Below, piece by piece: positions 23,644 through 31,545 of a stretch of 37,098 bases of DNA (its first letter is position 1; each line of letters begins with the position of its first letter). The position numbers were made by a program, and so were the translations under genes. The notes beneath the pieces are model-generated. The model was not told the DNA's origin. It did no database searches and saw only the letters and a list, made by a program, of their open reading frames with translations. This DNA comes from an uncultured Butyricicoccus sp. (GTDB lineage: Bacteria; Bacillota; Clostridia; Oscillospirales; Butyricicoccaceae): positions 1 through 37,098 of the forward strand of contig CAJUDU010000021.1 of assembly GCA_910584935.1 (NCBI GenBank). The letters run 5' to 3'.

Positions 23644-24261
23644 ATGCGTTTTATGAAATATTTGCGTTTTTCCAAAGAAGCACGTGCCATGCAAAATGCG
23701 CGGATGCACATGAACTCTGCCGGTTGGACATTTTTCAGCAGCCTGCCTTATGCAGACCACTGCTCTGCACCAAAACAGCAGGACTGGATCATGGTCAAAG
23801 GCGAAGGTGAATCTTCCCTGCAATATCAAGGCATTTGCTGCAAAGGCGTCCGCCTGTTATGGAAAAACCGGGTGACAGGCGAAATCCGACAGCCACAAGA
23901 AAAAACTTTTACAGCCGATATTAGTGAGCCCTTCCGAGCAGGGGGCAGGAAATGCCATCAAATGAATGATCTGGCGATGTTCCGCCCGCAAAATGACCCA
24001 TCTGGGCATTGGGCACAGGACTGTTATGGGCGCAAAGCATTCTGTATTTTTAAGCCTTTTCCCTGTTTTGATTCTTATGACCTGATCAATGAGGATCGAT
24101 ATTACCGCTGGATTTTTTTATGCAAACATGGCGTGCTGACACGGATATATACCACAGATAACTATATCGACCAGAAAGTTTATATTACAGAGGATGTCGC
24201 ATGGCTGGAGCGTGACGCATGGACGGAAATGGAAAAGGCAAATTACCTGGAATGGCGATAA
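23644..24261 (+). CDS. Hypothetical protein, 205 residues
   Basis: I do not recognise a family. The start at MRFMKYLRFSKEA follows GGTGGGG by five bases; an upstream in-frame ATG at 23617 would coincide with the predicted transcript start. The protein is soluble, with no signal peptide or membrane segment. It is rich in aromatic residues: several Trp (W in SAGWTFF, QDWIMVKG, RLLWKNR, YRWIFLCK, EDVAWLERDAW) and many Tyr and Phe. It has scattered cysteines without CxxC spacing. The aromatic pattern and charged turns suggest a compact beta-rich domain. It is divergent from marR and stands before the pantothenate operon, with a separate promoter between them. Codon use is coding-like throughout. 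Confidence 0.72.
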   Translation: MRFMKYLRFSKEARAMQNARMHMNSAGWTFFSSLPYADHCSAPKQQDWIMVKGEGESSLQYQGICCKGVRLLWKNRVTGEIRQPQEKTFTADISEPFRAGGRKCHQMNDLAMFRPQNDPSGHWAQDCYGRKAFCIFKPFPCFDSYDLINEDRYYRWIFLCKHGVLTRIYTTDNYIDQKVYITEDVAWLERDAWTEMEKANYLEWR

Positions 24262-24331
24262 CCAGTTCGCAAATGAATCAAAAGCGTTCACAGACGCTGT
24301 GCGGAAATCCCCTTGGCGGCAAAATTTTTAC

Positions 24332-24360
24332 TTTACTTTTGGGCAGTAAATTGGTATAGT
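24332..24360 (+). promoter_or_regulatory. Promoter of the pantothenate operon
   Basis: TTTACT at 24332-24337, a 17-bp spacer and TATAGT at 24355-24360 with an extended -10 TGG. The transcript would start near 24367 and have a leader of about 120 nt. Confidence 0.65.
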
Positions 24361-24384
24361 AAAAAGGATGAATGGTATTCCTCC

Positions 24385-24467
24385 GGGAAACGATATCATA
24401 ACGGATAGACTTCCCCAACGCATTTTTTCAATTCCAGCCTGTACCCTATCGGGATGGGACTCGGAAT
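24385..24467 (+). ncRNA. Two-hairpin leader of the pantothenate operon (possible pan RNA)
   Basis: Hairpin 1 (24385-24415): GGGAA/TTCCC outer stem, small internal loop, then TATC/GATA. Hairpin 2 (24431-24467): ATTCC/GGAAT outer stem, internal loop, then CCC-TATC-GGG. Both have GAC in the 3' side of the internal loop. A structured motif called pan RNA, often tandem hairpins, is known upstream of panB/panC-type genes in Firmicutes. Position and shape fit, but I could not check the consensus. Confidence 0.45.
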
Positions 24468-24488
24468 GCCGCCAGCCATGATAAAAGG

Positions 24489-25352
24489 ATGGTGGTCATA
24501 CTGCATATTGGATTTATTGGCGCAGGAAAAGTAGGATTTACACTTGGCAAATATTTTGCTGCTCATGGGCTGCCTGTGCTGGGCTATTACAGCCGCAGCA
24601 AGGCTTCTGCGGAGAAAGCAGCAGAATTTACAAACACACAGGCATTTGATACCTTGGAAACACTTGTATCACAATGCGGCATTCTATTCCTGACCGTTCC
24701 TGATAGGTGCATCCCCCAAGTTTATGGGGAATTAACAAAGCTGCCGATTGAAAAAAAGTGCCTCTGCCATTGCAGCGGCGCACTATCCGCCTATTCTGCC
24801 TTTACAGGCATCCGGGATTTGGGCGCATTTGGATATTCCATTCATCCGCTGTTTGCTGTAAGCGATTGTTATCACGCTTACAAAGAACTGCCGGATGTTT
24901 TTTTTACGATAGAAGGCGATCCGGCGCATTTAACGGATTTGCAAAGTATGCTTACTGGCATTGGGCTGCGTGTGCAGCCCATCCCACCAGAATGCAAAAC
25001 CATATATCATACAGCAGCAGCCATTGCCAGCAACCTCATGATTGCACTGGCCGCACAAAGCATGGATATGCTGCAAACCTGTGGTTTTTCTCCGCAGGAC
25101 GCACAAAATGCCCTTGCCCCGCTGATGCTGGGTAATATGCGGCATATTGCGGCAGAAGGCGTCACAGCCAGCCTGACCGGCCCTGTGGAGCGTGGGGATA
25201 CCAATACCGTCCGCAAGCATTTGGACGCGCTGACAGACCCCGCAGAACGCCAAATTTACCGCCTGCTGTCCCGCAGACTTATCCCACTGGCACAGCGCAA
25301 ACACCCCGAGCGTGATTACCAACAGATGGAGCAGTTATTGAAGGGAGATTAA
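24489..25352 (+). CDS. panG: DUF2520 Rossmann protein, probable PanG-type ketopantoate reductase
   Basis: A 287-residue NAD(P)-binding protein with HIGFIGAGKVGFTLGKYF at its N-terminus, a Rossmann GxGxxG loop. LTVPDRCIPQV near residue 70, CHCSGALSA near 93 and GYSIHPLFAV near 115 are hallmarks of the DUF2520 (COG5495) family. The C-terminal helical domain has TIYHTAAAIASNLM and LTGPVERGDTNTV. A family member, PanG, was shown in Francisella to be an alternative ketopantoate reductase, replacing PanE. Standing first before panB, panC and panD, this gene most simply supplies that missing step. The start is somewhat uncertain: ATG 24489 is nominal, with a weak site, and later non-ATG codons are possible. 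It is separated from panB by two bases. Confidence 0.82.
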   Translation: MVVILHIGFIGAGKVGFTLGKYFAAHGLPVLGYYSRSKASAEKAAEFTNTQAFDTLETLVSQCGILFLTVPDRCIPQVYGELTKLPIEKKCLCHCSGALSAYSAFTGIRDLGAFGYSIHPLFAVSDCYHAYKELPDVFFTIEGDPAHLTDLQSMLTGIGLRVQPIPPECKTIYHTAAAIASNLMIALAAQSMDMLQTCGFSPQDAQNALAPLMLGNMRHIAAEGVTASLTGPVERGDTNTVRKHLDALTDPAERQIYRLLSRRLIPLAQRKHPERDYQQMEQLLKGD

Positions 25353-25354
25353 AT

Positions 25355-26200
25355 ATGCCAAAGAAAAACACGGTTGCAACCTTGCTTGCCATGAAAGGCC
25401 AAGAAAAAATTACCCAGCTTACCTGTTATGATTATACCACCGCCCGCCTTATCGACAGCGCAGGCATTAACACCATACTGGTTGGGGACAGCCTTGGCAT
25501 GACCATGCAGGGCTATGAAGATACCCTGCCTGTTACCATGGAAGAAATGATTCTATATGGACGCAGTGTATGCCGTGGCTGTAAAGATGCGTTTGTTATT
25601 ATGGATATGCCCTTTATGAGTTACCAGGTTTCGGTGGAACAGGCAGTTGCCAACGCTGGGCGGCTCATCAAGGAATGCTGTGCCAATGCGGTGAAACTGG
25701 AAGGCGGCAGCCAGGTTTGCCGCCAGATTGAAGCCATTACCGCTTGTGGCATTCCGGTTTGTGCCCATATTGGCATGACCCCGCAGTCCGTCAACGCATT
25801 CGGTGGTTTTAAGGTGCAGGGCAAAGGGGAAGATAATGCAAGGCGTGTGCTGGAAGATGCACTTGCTGTGGAAAAAGCAGGGGCTTTTATGGTGGTACTG
25901 GAGTGCATCCCCCCCAAACTTGCCGCCCTCATCACAAAGAAAACCAAAATGATTACCATTGGCATTGGCGGCGGTGCAGGCTGTGATGGACAAGTGCTGG
26001 TTTATCAGGATATGCTTGCGATGGGCGATTTTAAACCCAAATTTGTCAAACATTTCGCCCAGATTGGGCAGCAGATGAAAGATGCTTTCCAGGCATACAG
26101 CCAGCAAGTAAAAGACGGCTCTTTCCCAGAGGAAATCCACACCTATGCCAAAAGTGACTGTTCCGATGCATTCCTGGCACAGCTTGACGCGGAATATTGA
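25355..26200 (+). CDS. panB: 3-methyl-2-oxobutanoate hydroxymethyltransferase
   Basis: A 281-residue TIM-barrel enzyme (family length about 265-280). It transfers a hydroxymethyl group from 5,10-methylene-THF to alpha-ketoisovalerate, giving ketopantoate. Metal-binding aspartates sit in ILVGDSLGM near residue 45 and VIMDMPFMSY near 84. The substrate lysine is in NAVKLEGG near 113, AHIGMTPQSVNAFGGFKVQG near 138 is the family core, and the catalytic glutamate lies in VLECIPPKLA near 180. The Mg-site and loop GIGGGAGCDGQVLV is at about 202. AAGGGAG lies before ATG. Second gene of the panG-panB-panC-panD operon. Confidence 0.97.
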   Translation: MPKKNTVATLLAMKGQEKITQLTCYDYTTARLIDSAGINTILVGDSLGMTMQGYEDTLPVTMEEMILYGRSVCRGCKDAFVIMDMPFMSYQVSVEQAVANAGRLIKECCANAVKLEGGSQVCRQIEAITACGIPVCAHIGMTPQSVNAFGGFKVQGKGEDNARRVLEDALAVEKAGAFMVVLECIPPKLAALITKKTKMITIGIGGGAGCDGQVLVYQDMLAMGDFKPKFVKHFAQIGQQMKDAFQAYSQQVKDGSFPEEIHTYAKSDCSDAFLAQLDAEY

Positions 26201-26217
26201 GATAAAAGGAGAAAATC

Positions 26218-27066
26218 ATGGAGATTGCAGCAACGATTGAACAAGTGCGCGCCCAGGTGCGCGCCTGGCGTCAAAAAGGACTAACCGTAGGTCTTGTGCC
26301 TACCATGGGCTATTTGCACGAAGGCCATGCCAGCTTAATCCGGCAGTCGGTTGCCCAGTGTGACCGCACGGTTGTTTCTGTATTTGTCAACCCAACCCAA
26401 TTTGGGCCAAACGAGGATTTAGAAGCCTATCCGCGAGATTTTGACCATGACAGCAACCTTTGCCAGTCATTGGGCGCTGATTTGGTGTTTCATCCCGAAG
26501 CTTCCGAAATGTATGCTCCAGATGCGGCAACTTATGTAGAAATCCTTTCGGATATGCCAAAGCAGCTTTGCGGCAAAACCCGCCCCATTCATTTCCGAGG
26601 CGTATGCACGGTGGTTTCCAAACTGTTTAATATTGTTCTGCCGGATAAGGCTTTCTTTGGACAAAAGGATGCCCAGCAGCTTGCCATTATCCGCCGTATG
26701 GTGCGGGATATGTCTTATGGTATTGAGATTGTAAGCTGCCCAATTGTCCGCGAAGCGGACGGGCTGGCAAAATCCAGCCGCAATACCTATTTAAGTCCTG
26801 CCGAACGCCAGGCGGCGCTTGTGCTCAGCAAAACCATTTTTATGGGACAGGATATGGTGCAAAATGGTGAAACCGATGTGCACAAGCTGACCCAGGCCAT
26901 GCGGGACGCGATCAGCCGCGAACCGCTGGCACGCATTGATTATGTCGAAGCGGTCAATGCTGTGACCATGGAACCTGTAGCGCAAATCCATGGCGCGGTG
27001 CTGGTCGCTATGGCGGTTTATATCGGCAAAACCCGCCTCATCGACAATTTCCTGGTGGAGGCTTAA
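26218..27066 (+). CDS. panC: Pantothenate synthetase
   Basis: A 282-residue class I nucleotidyltransferase-fold ligase that joins pantoate and beta-alanine with ATP cleavage to AMP. VPTMGYLHEGHASLIR near residue 27 carries the HxGH-type motif, FVNPTQFGPNEDLEAYPRDF follows near 60, and FFGQKDAQQLAIIRRM near 149 is the pantoate/ATP block. GLAKSSRNTYLS near 182 is the KMSKS-like loop. AAAGGAG precedes ATG. It sits 17 bases after panB and one base before panD, so the three are clearly co-transcribed. Confidence 0.97.
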   Translation: MEIAATIEQVRAQVRAWRQKGLTVGLVPTMGYLHEGHASLIRQSVAQCDRTVVSVFVNPTQFGPNEDLEAYPRDFDHDSNLCQSLGADLVFHPEASEMYAPDAATYVEILSDMPKQLCGKTRPIHFRGVCTVVSKLFNIVLPDKAFFGQKDAQQLAIIRRMVRDMSYGIEIVSCPIVREADGLAKSSRNTYLSPAERQAALVLSKTIFMGQDMVQNGETDVHKLTQAMRDAISREPLARIDYVEAVNAVTMEPVAQIHGAVLVAMAVYIGKTRLIDNFLVEA

Positions 27067-27067
27067 C

Positions 27068-27457
27068 ATGATCTTAGAATTATTAAAGGGGAAAATCCAC
27101 CGCGCCACTGTGGTGCAGGCGGAACTCGACTATGTTGGCTCTATCACAGTAGACAGTGATTTATTGGATGCAGCTGGTATTTTGGAATATGAAAAAGTTC
27201 AAATTGTTGACGTCAACAATGGCAGCCGTTTTGAAACCTATACCATTGCCGGCGAGCGCGGCAGCGGTATGATCTGCCTGAATGGTGCCGCGGCGCGCTG
27301 CGTCAGCACAGGGGATAAAATCATCCTGATGTGTTATGCACAGTTTACGCCGGAAGAAGCTGCTAGCCATAAACCCAAAGTGGTTTTTGTCGATGAAAAT
27401 AACCACGCGGTGCGTGTCACCAATTATGAAAAGCATGGCTTGCTCAAAGATATGTAA
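27068..27457 (+). CDS. panD: Aspartate 1-decarboxylase precursor
   Basis: A 129-residue pyruvoyl-dependent decarboxylase that makes beta-alanine from aspartate. The self-cleavage site is G24-S25 in YVGSITVD, with Y22 next to it; the serine becomes the pyruvoyl group. K9 in KGKIHRATVV and the NNGSRFETYTI block near 51 are conserved active-site parts, and GAAARC near 75 is typical. ATG follows panC by one base, and its ribosome binding site (TGGAGG) lies inside the end of panC. Together with panG, panB and panC the cell can make pantothenate from alpha-ketoisovalerate and aspartate. Cleavage-dependent PanD needs no PanZ in Firmicutes. Confidence 0.97.
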   Translation: MILELLKGKIHRATVVQAELDYVGSITVDSDLLDAAGILEYEKVQIVDVNNGSRFETYTIAGERGSGMICLNGAAARCVSTGDKIILMCYAQFTPEEAASHKPKVVFVDENNHAVRVTNYEKHGLLKDM

Positions 27458-27465
27458 AGGGAAAA

Positions 27466-27497
27466 CCCCAGGCTGTTTGTTTCAGCCTGGGGCTTTT
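27466..27497 (+). terminator. Terminator of the pantothenate operon
   Basis: Perfect 10-bp stem CCCCAGGCTG/CAGCCTGGGG, seven-base loop, then CTTTTT. On the minus strand TTTTCCCTTT follows it, so it may also end the cheY-like gene. Confidence 0.92.
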
Positions 27498-27536
27498 TAT
27501 GGGTTTTTATGTCTGTCTTCACCTTTTGCTGTGCTT

Positions 27537-27899
27537 TTACCCAACTGCCTTTTCCAGTGCAGTAATCAGGTTATTGCGCTCAAAGGGTTTGCAGACAAAG
27601 GCTTTTGCGCCAATGGCGTCCGCCTCGTTCATGGAACCATCACATACCAGTGATGATACCATCACAATGTTGGCTTCTGGATGATCCTCGAGAATCACCT
27701 GTGCGGTTTCCAGCCCATCGATGCCAGGCATTACAATATCCATTGTTACCACATCTGGATGGACTTTGTCATACTGGGCAATGGCTTCTTCTCCATTTTG
27801 GCAGCAGGCAACAATTTCAAAGCCCGAATCTTCCAAAAGGCAGCGCATTTCCAGCTCAAGCACCGGTGAGTCATCAACGACCATAAGCCGTTTCCCCAT
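27537..27899 (-). CDS. CheY-like stand-alone response regulator
   Basis: A single receiver domain of 120 residues without an output domain. It has the acidic pair DD at residues 9-10 (MVVDDSP), the phospho-acceptor Asp in VVTMDIVMPGIDG near residue 54, the switch Ser in MVSSL near 82, and the lysine in FVCKPF near 104. It is translated from a GGGGGG site. It lies 47 bp after the FapA/DUF342 gene on the same strand and is probably co-transcribed with it. No histidine kinase, CheA or motility genes are in the window, so its phospho-donor must be elsewhere. CheY-like single-domain proteins commonly act through protein contact rather than DNA binding. Confidence 0.92.
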   Translation of the reverse strand: MGKRLMVVDDSPVLELEMRCLLEDSGFEIVACCQNGEEAIAQYDKVHPDVVTMDIVMPGIDGLETAQVILEDHPEANIVMVSSLVCDGSMNEADAIGAKAFVCKPFERNNLITALEKAVG

Positions 27900-27946
27900 A
27901 AAACATCCCCCCTTTCCGAAATAGATTGCATATTCACACCTGGAAC

Positions 27947-29677
27947 TTATATTAATCTAATTTCTTCTCCCACCAACATAGCTGCGCATGGCCGGGTTTC
28001 ATGTTCCAGGTGGACAGATGCGCTCCCGATAGCGATTTCTGTGCCAGGATAGGCGATGTCGCATTCCAAACGCCGCCCACCCACAACTTGTGTGCTTTCT
28101 TTTAGTTTCTCTATATCTTTATCCATTTGTTCCAGCTTCATCCGCCCTGCGGACAGCTTAATCCGGGTTTTGCCCATTAAGCTGGTGCGGGTTGGGCTGG
28201 AAGGCTGACGTTCTAATTTTTCCAGCTTGGTTTGCAGATCCTGGACTTCTTGTAATAGTAGTGTCCGTTCAAAATCCATACAGGGTGTGCCGCCAAGGGA
28301 TATGGCTGTATGGCATTCCGAACGTGAACCAATGACATTTGCCCGCACTTTACGGGCCGCCCATATGCGCCCGCCCATGATAATGCCGCGCCCAGAACGG
28401 ACTTCTACTTCACCATCGCTGTAAATATCACAGTTGACAATACAGTCTGCCTGTAAGTTTTCGCGGACATATACGCGCAGGTTTTCCAAATATTTTGCAT
28501 AGATATTGCGGTGAGCACGGATAATATTTTGTCCATTGCCCTGAATACCCTTGGCAACAACCAAATCGCCGCCAGCTTCAATCGTGCTGGCCTCCACCAC
28601 GCCGTCCACATGGATATTGCCCATGGCACGGACGGTAAAGCCGCTGCACACATCACCATGGATATGGATATCACCCAGGAAATTTAAGTTGCCTGTGGAA
28701 TAGTCCACATTGCCGCCGATGTCCAGCACCGGCTTGATTTGGAAGCTCCGCCCGGTAAATTCCACATGACCTGCCTGTGCAGCAAGCAGCAAAGTACCTT
28801 CTTCATTCAGTTCTGTGCCCCGCCCTTTAGGGACTTGCGCCTTTTTCCCGTTTTTTGCGGAAATATCCTGATCGGTCACAGTTTTGCCGGGCACACCTTC
28901 TGTTGGCAGGGTAATCCGGCAGATAATATCCCCTTTATCCGCATTTTGAACAAGGTTCAGCGATGTATAATCCACTTGGTCATATTCATTCACTTGAAAT
29001 TCACGCTCAATAACACGAGGATATAATTCCTCTACACTTCCATTTATACCATCTACAGCGGGCTGCCCTTTGGCAATCAAAAATAGCTGAAAATATTTCC
29101 CATTATCCTCTGGTAATCCTTCCAACAGTGCAGTATCAATGCCAAAGGCGATTTTATTTTCGGCAAGTGCCTGCGTCAGCATTTGCTGGTTCAGTTCTTC
29201 CCCGCCGCCTACCGGCGGGAAAACAAGCAGCCAGGCAACCAACTTATTGGCAGAAATAAAGATGCGCGGCACAGCGTCAAGCTGTGGGGGCGGAGGCGGC
29301 TGTTCGTCCTCAGATTTTGGTGCAGGCGGTTTTTCATTGGCTTTGCCGAGGCGCATGGAAGCAAAGCTGTCCAGCGCTGCGCGCAGGCGGTTTGCTTCTT
29401 GAGAAAACACACCATCGGGCAAAAGCCCACCATCCGCTATGCGTAAATGTGGAGGCGGCAGCCAGCCTGCCTGTTCTTTCCGAAGTTCATACAACTGGTG
29501 CAGTGCATGATCGGGGGGCAGTATTAACAGGGCGGGATCTGGCAACGGGTCATCAGCAACCCTGTGAACTGCGGAAGGGGTTTCTGTTTTGGGGATAGAT
29601 TGTTGTTCTTGTTCTGTGCCCTTCTTTTTCAGCCCGATATCTGTAAGCCAGGATTGGATCCGATACTTGAGAGCCAT
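27947..29677 (-). CDS. FapA-family (DUF342) protein
   Basis: The 576-residue protein has a charged, Pro-rich N-terminal third (PPPPPQ near residue 130) and then a DUF342 core. PVVDGINGSVEELYP... is absent as such, but AVDGINGSVEELYP near 220, PTEGVPGKTVTDQDI near 265 and the parallel beta-helix stretch (GNVDYSTGNLNFLGDIHIHGDV, GNIHVDGVVEASTIEAGGD) in two blocks are clear. A coiled-coil C-terminus follows (LQEVQDLQTKLEKLERQ). Family members (COG1315, flagellar assembly protein A) include Vibrio FapA, which affects polar localisation. The core resembles polymer-forming bactofilin-like helices. Start at MALKYRIQ is set by GAAAGGAGGG. With the receiver gene downstream it may form a two-component-linked scaffold; function here is inference. 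Confidence 0.9.
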   Translation of the reverse strand: MALKYRIQSWLTDIGLKKKGTEQEQQSIPKTETPSAVHRVADDPLPDPALLILPPDHALHQLYELRKEQAGWLPPPHLRIADGGLLPDGVFSQEANRLRAALDSFASMRLGKANEKPPAPKSEDEQPPPPPQLDAVPRIFISANKLVAWLLVFPPVGGGEELNQQMLTQALAENKIAFGIDTALLEGLPEDNGKYFQLFLIAKGQPAVDGINGSVEELYPRVIEREFQVNEYDQVDYTSLNLVQNADKGDIICRITLPTEGVPGKTVTDQDISAKNGKKAQVPKGRGTELNEEGTLLLAAQAGHVEFTGRSFQIKPVLDIGGNVDYSTGNLNFLGDIHIHGDVCSGFTVRAMGNIHVDGVVEASTIEAGGDLVVAKGIQGNGQNIIRAHRNIYAKYLENLRVYVRENLQADCIVNCDIYSDGEVEVRSGRGIIMGGRIWAARKVRANVIGSRSECHTAISLGGTPCMDFERTLLLQEVQDLQTKLEKLERQPSSPTRTSLMGKTRIKLSAGRMKLEQMDKDIEKLKESTQVVGGRRLECDIAYPGTEIAIGSASVHLEHETRPCAAMLVGEEIRLI

Positions 29678-29738
29678 AATATCCCTCCTTTCGTAATGCA
29701 AGCGCAATAAACTATCGTTTACTGCTTTTGATACTTCT

Positions 29739-29768
29739 ATTATACATCGAAAGCCGCCAAGGAAACAA
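29739..29768 (-). promoter_or_regulatory. Promoter of the fapA-cheY unit
   Basis: On the minus strand: TTGTTT (29763-29768), an 18-bp spacer and TATAAT (29739-29744), about 60 bp upstream of the start. Confidence 0.5.
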
Positions 29769-29882
29769 GATGGCTATACTAGGAAATTTTGCAGGGCAGT
29801 TTTATGCAATATGCCTGTATGGAAACTCTGTGGGGGGCGATTCGTTTCGACAGGAAAAATATGCGTATCTTTTTGCAGAATA

Positions 29883-29911
29883 TTGTTTTTCCTGCGGATA
29901 TGTGCTATGAT
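29883..29911 (+). promoter_or_regulatory. Promoter of the ROK gene
   Basis: TTGTTT at 29883-29888, a 17-bp spacer and TATGAT at 29906-29911. About 30 bp before the GTG start. Confidence 0.55.
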
Positions 29912-29942
29912 AATGAAATCAGCCGAAAGGGAGTGATGCTAT

Positions 29943-31076
29943 GTGAAAGCATCGGAAAAGCTGTCAGCGGCAGAAGTGCGTCGCGCAAACCGCAACCGTG
30001 TCTATATGTATCTATATGCGCAGGATACCCCAAAAACCAAACGCGATATCGAACAAGATCTAAAAATCAGTATGCCCACCGTGACCCAGAATCTTCGGGA
30101 GCTTTTATTTGAAGGGCTTATTGCCTATGTTGGAATGGAACAATCCACTGGCGGGCGCAAAGCACGCCAGATTGCCACAAACCCACAGGCAAGATTTGCT
30201 ATCGGCATAGAACTATCCAGCAATGCCCTGCGCTATGTGGCGGTAGACCTGCGTGCGCAGGAAATTGCGTTTTCTGAAATCCCGGTTCGGTTTGAGAACA
30301 GCGACCGGTTCTTCCTGCTGCTGTCAGACCAGCTTGAAACATTTTTAGACGCTTTCCAGTTAGAGCGCAGCAAGCTGCTTGGCGTTGGCATCACGCTGCC
30401 TGGCATTATTGATGAAAAAGAAGGCATGATTGCTGCCGCGCCAACCCTTGGTGTGCGCAATTTCCCACTCAGCCGCATGACAGAAGGTATCCCCTACCCT
30501 TGCATTGTGCAAAATGATGCTTCCGCAGGCGGCATGGCAGAATTATGGCGCAGCCGTATTGATGGCGATATGGCATATTTATATTTGGGCAAAGGTGTTG
30601 GCGGCTCTATCCAGATGGGCGGGCGGAATTATCGCGGCGCCCATGGGCGCAGTGCTGAATTTGGGCATACTTGTGTTATGCCTGGCGGCAGACTTTGCAG
30701 CTGCGGCAAACATGGCTGTTTGGAGGCTTATTGCTCCACCCTGCGTCTAACCGAAGATACTGGCAGGACAATGACAGGCTTTTTTGAAGGGCTTGCACAG
30801 AGTGACCCACAGTGTCTTGCTGTTTGGAAAGAATACCTTGATTTCCTTGCGCTAGGCATTCATAATATCCGTATGACACTTGATTGTGATGTGTTGCTTG
30901 GCGGCGAAGCCGCCGCGTTTATGACAGAATACCTGCCCGATTTGGAACTTCGTTTACAGCGGCTGGATGCCTTTGAATTGTCACCCTTTTGCCTGCGCAT
31001 TGGCAAATGCGGCAGTAAAGCAGGCAGCATTGGGGTTGCCTTACAGTTTATTCGCCAGTTTATCGAACAGGTATAA
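29943..31076 (+). CDS. ROK-family transcriptional regulator
   Basis: A 377-residue NagC/XylR-type protein. The N-terminal winged helix (TKRDIEQDLKISMPTVTQNLREL, residues 32-54 in adjacent blocks) precedes a ROK sugar-kinase-fold domain. The ROK zinc motif reads FGHTCVMPGGRLCSCGKHGCLEAY near residues 240-262, with the GH...CxCGxxGCLE pattern. YLGKGVGGSIQMGGRNYRGAHG lies just before, and VQNDASAGGMAEL near 188 corresponds to the sugar-binding loop. The presence of the helix-turn-helix marks it as a regulator, not a plain glucokinase. The start is GTG at 29943, after AAAGGGAGTG. It has no intact partner gene: what follows is a decayed methyltransferase remnant, so its regulon is probably elsewhere. 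Confidence 0.93.
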   Translation: MKASEKLSAAEVRRANRNRVYMYLYAQDTPKTKRDIEQDLKISMPTVTQNLRELLFEGLIAYVGMEQSTGGRKARQIATNPQARFAIGIELSSNALRYVAVDLRAQEIAFSEIPVRFENSDRFFLLLSDQLETFLDAFQLERSKLLGVGITLPGIIDEKEGMIAAAPTLGVRNFPLSRMTEGIPYPCIVQNDASAGGMAELWRSRIDGDMAYLYLGKGVGGSIQMGGRNYRGAHGRSAEFGHTCVMPGGRLCSCGKHGCLEAYCSTLRLTEDTGRTMTGFFEGLAQSDPQCLAVWKEYLDFLALGIHNIRMTLDCDVLLGGEAAAFMTEYLPDLELRLQRLDAFELSPFCLRIGKCGSKAGSIGVALQFIRQFIEQV

Positions 31077-31226
31077 TGACATGACACGATTTTATCCCTT
31101 ATCCAAATCACAATTGTGGCGTAAGCGATATCTGACCTTCAGGTATTGCTTGCGCTACTGCTTTTTTGCGGAACCCTGGATAATAGAAAGCAATTTTATC
31201 AAACCAAAGCGCAAGATTTCTGATAG

Positions 31227-31448
31227 CTTTCCGGATGCAAACCCAGCCCAAACTTCTTAGACGTTGGCGAAAAACTGGATGAGGACGCATGGCGCGAACA
31301 TATTGCACATACCCTGCACTGTGCGCAAGGCTGCAAACTGGAAATGACTGTCCGTGACGTTTACACGATTCACAATGATATTTCCAAGGTACAGCGTACC
31401 GTACAGATTATGCGTGAGGAAATCGCGAAGCACTGGCACGAAAGTTAA
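31227..31448 (+). pseudogene. C-terminal remnant of a UroD-like (corrinoid) methyltransferase
   Basis: After a stop at 31224-31226 an open frame of 73 codons without a usable start runs to TAA at 31446. It encodes SGCKPSPNFLDVGEKLDEDAWREHIAHTL in adjacent blocks, then QGCKLEMTVRDVYTIHNDI and ends REEIAKHWHES. This matches the last part of uroporphyrinogen-decarboxylase-like methyltransferases: the KPNP-type loop, then a cysteine-preceded GC-E-x-RDV-T block and a final helix. The remaining 250-300 residues expected upstream are missing; 31077-31226 shows no family similarity in any frame. It ends at a good terminator, as an intact gene would. Interpretation as a UroD remnant is by eye. Confidence 0.6.
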
Positions 31449-31458
31449 TCTTTTTCTT

Positions 31459-31490
31459 CCCCGTTGCTTGAAAGCAACGGGGATTTTCTT
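31459..31490 (+). terminator. Terminator after the UroD-like remnant
   Basis: CCCCGTTGCTT pairs with AGCAACGGGG around a short loop and is followed by ATTTTCTTT. Confidence 0.85.
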
Positions 31491-31496
31491 TATATG

Positions 31497-31530
31497 CAAA
31501 AAAGATTCCCACAGCCATAGACTGCGGGAA
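31497..31530 (-). terminator. Terminator of the envelope operon
   Basis: On the minus strand TTCCCGCAG pairs with CTGTGGGAA (one mismatch), followed by TCTTTTTT. It closes the operon whose last gene is the lipoprotein. Confidence 0.82.
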
Positions 31531-31545
31531 CCTAAAAATCAAACC

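Noticed and set aside
24268..24303. Nested inverted repeats (CGCA...TGCG, AGCGT...ACGCT) as terminator of the 205-residue protein gene
   Set aside because: No U-tract follows; stems are short.
31081..31260. 59-codon ORF after the ROK gene
   Set aside because: No ribosome binding site, composition not coding-like, and it overlaps the UroD-like remnant in another frame.
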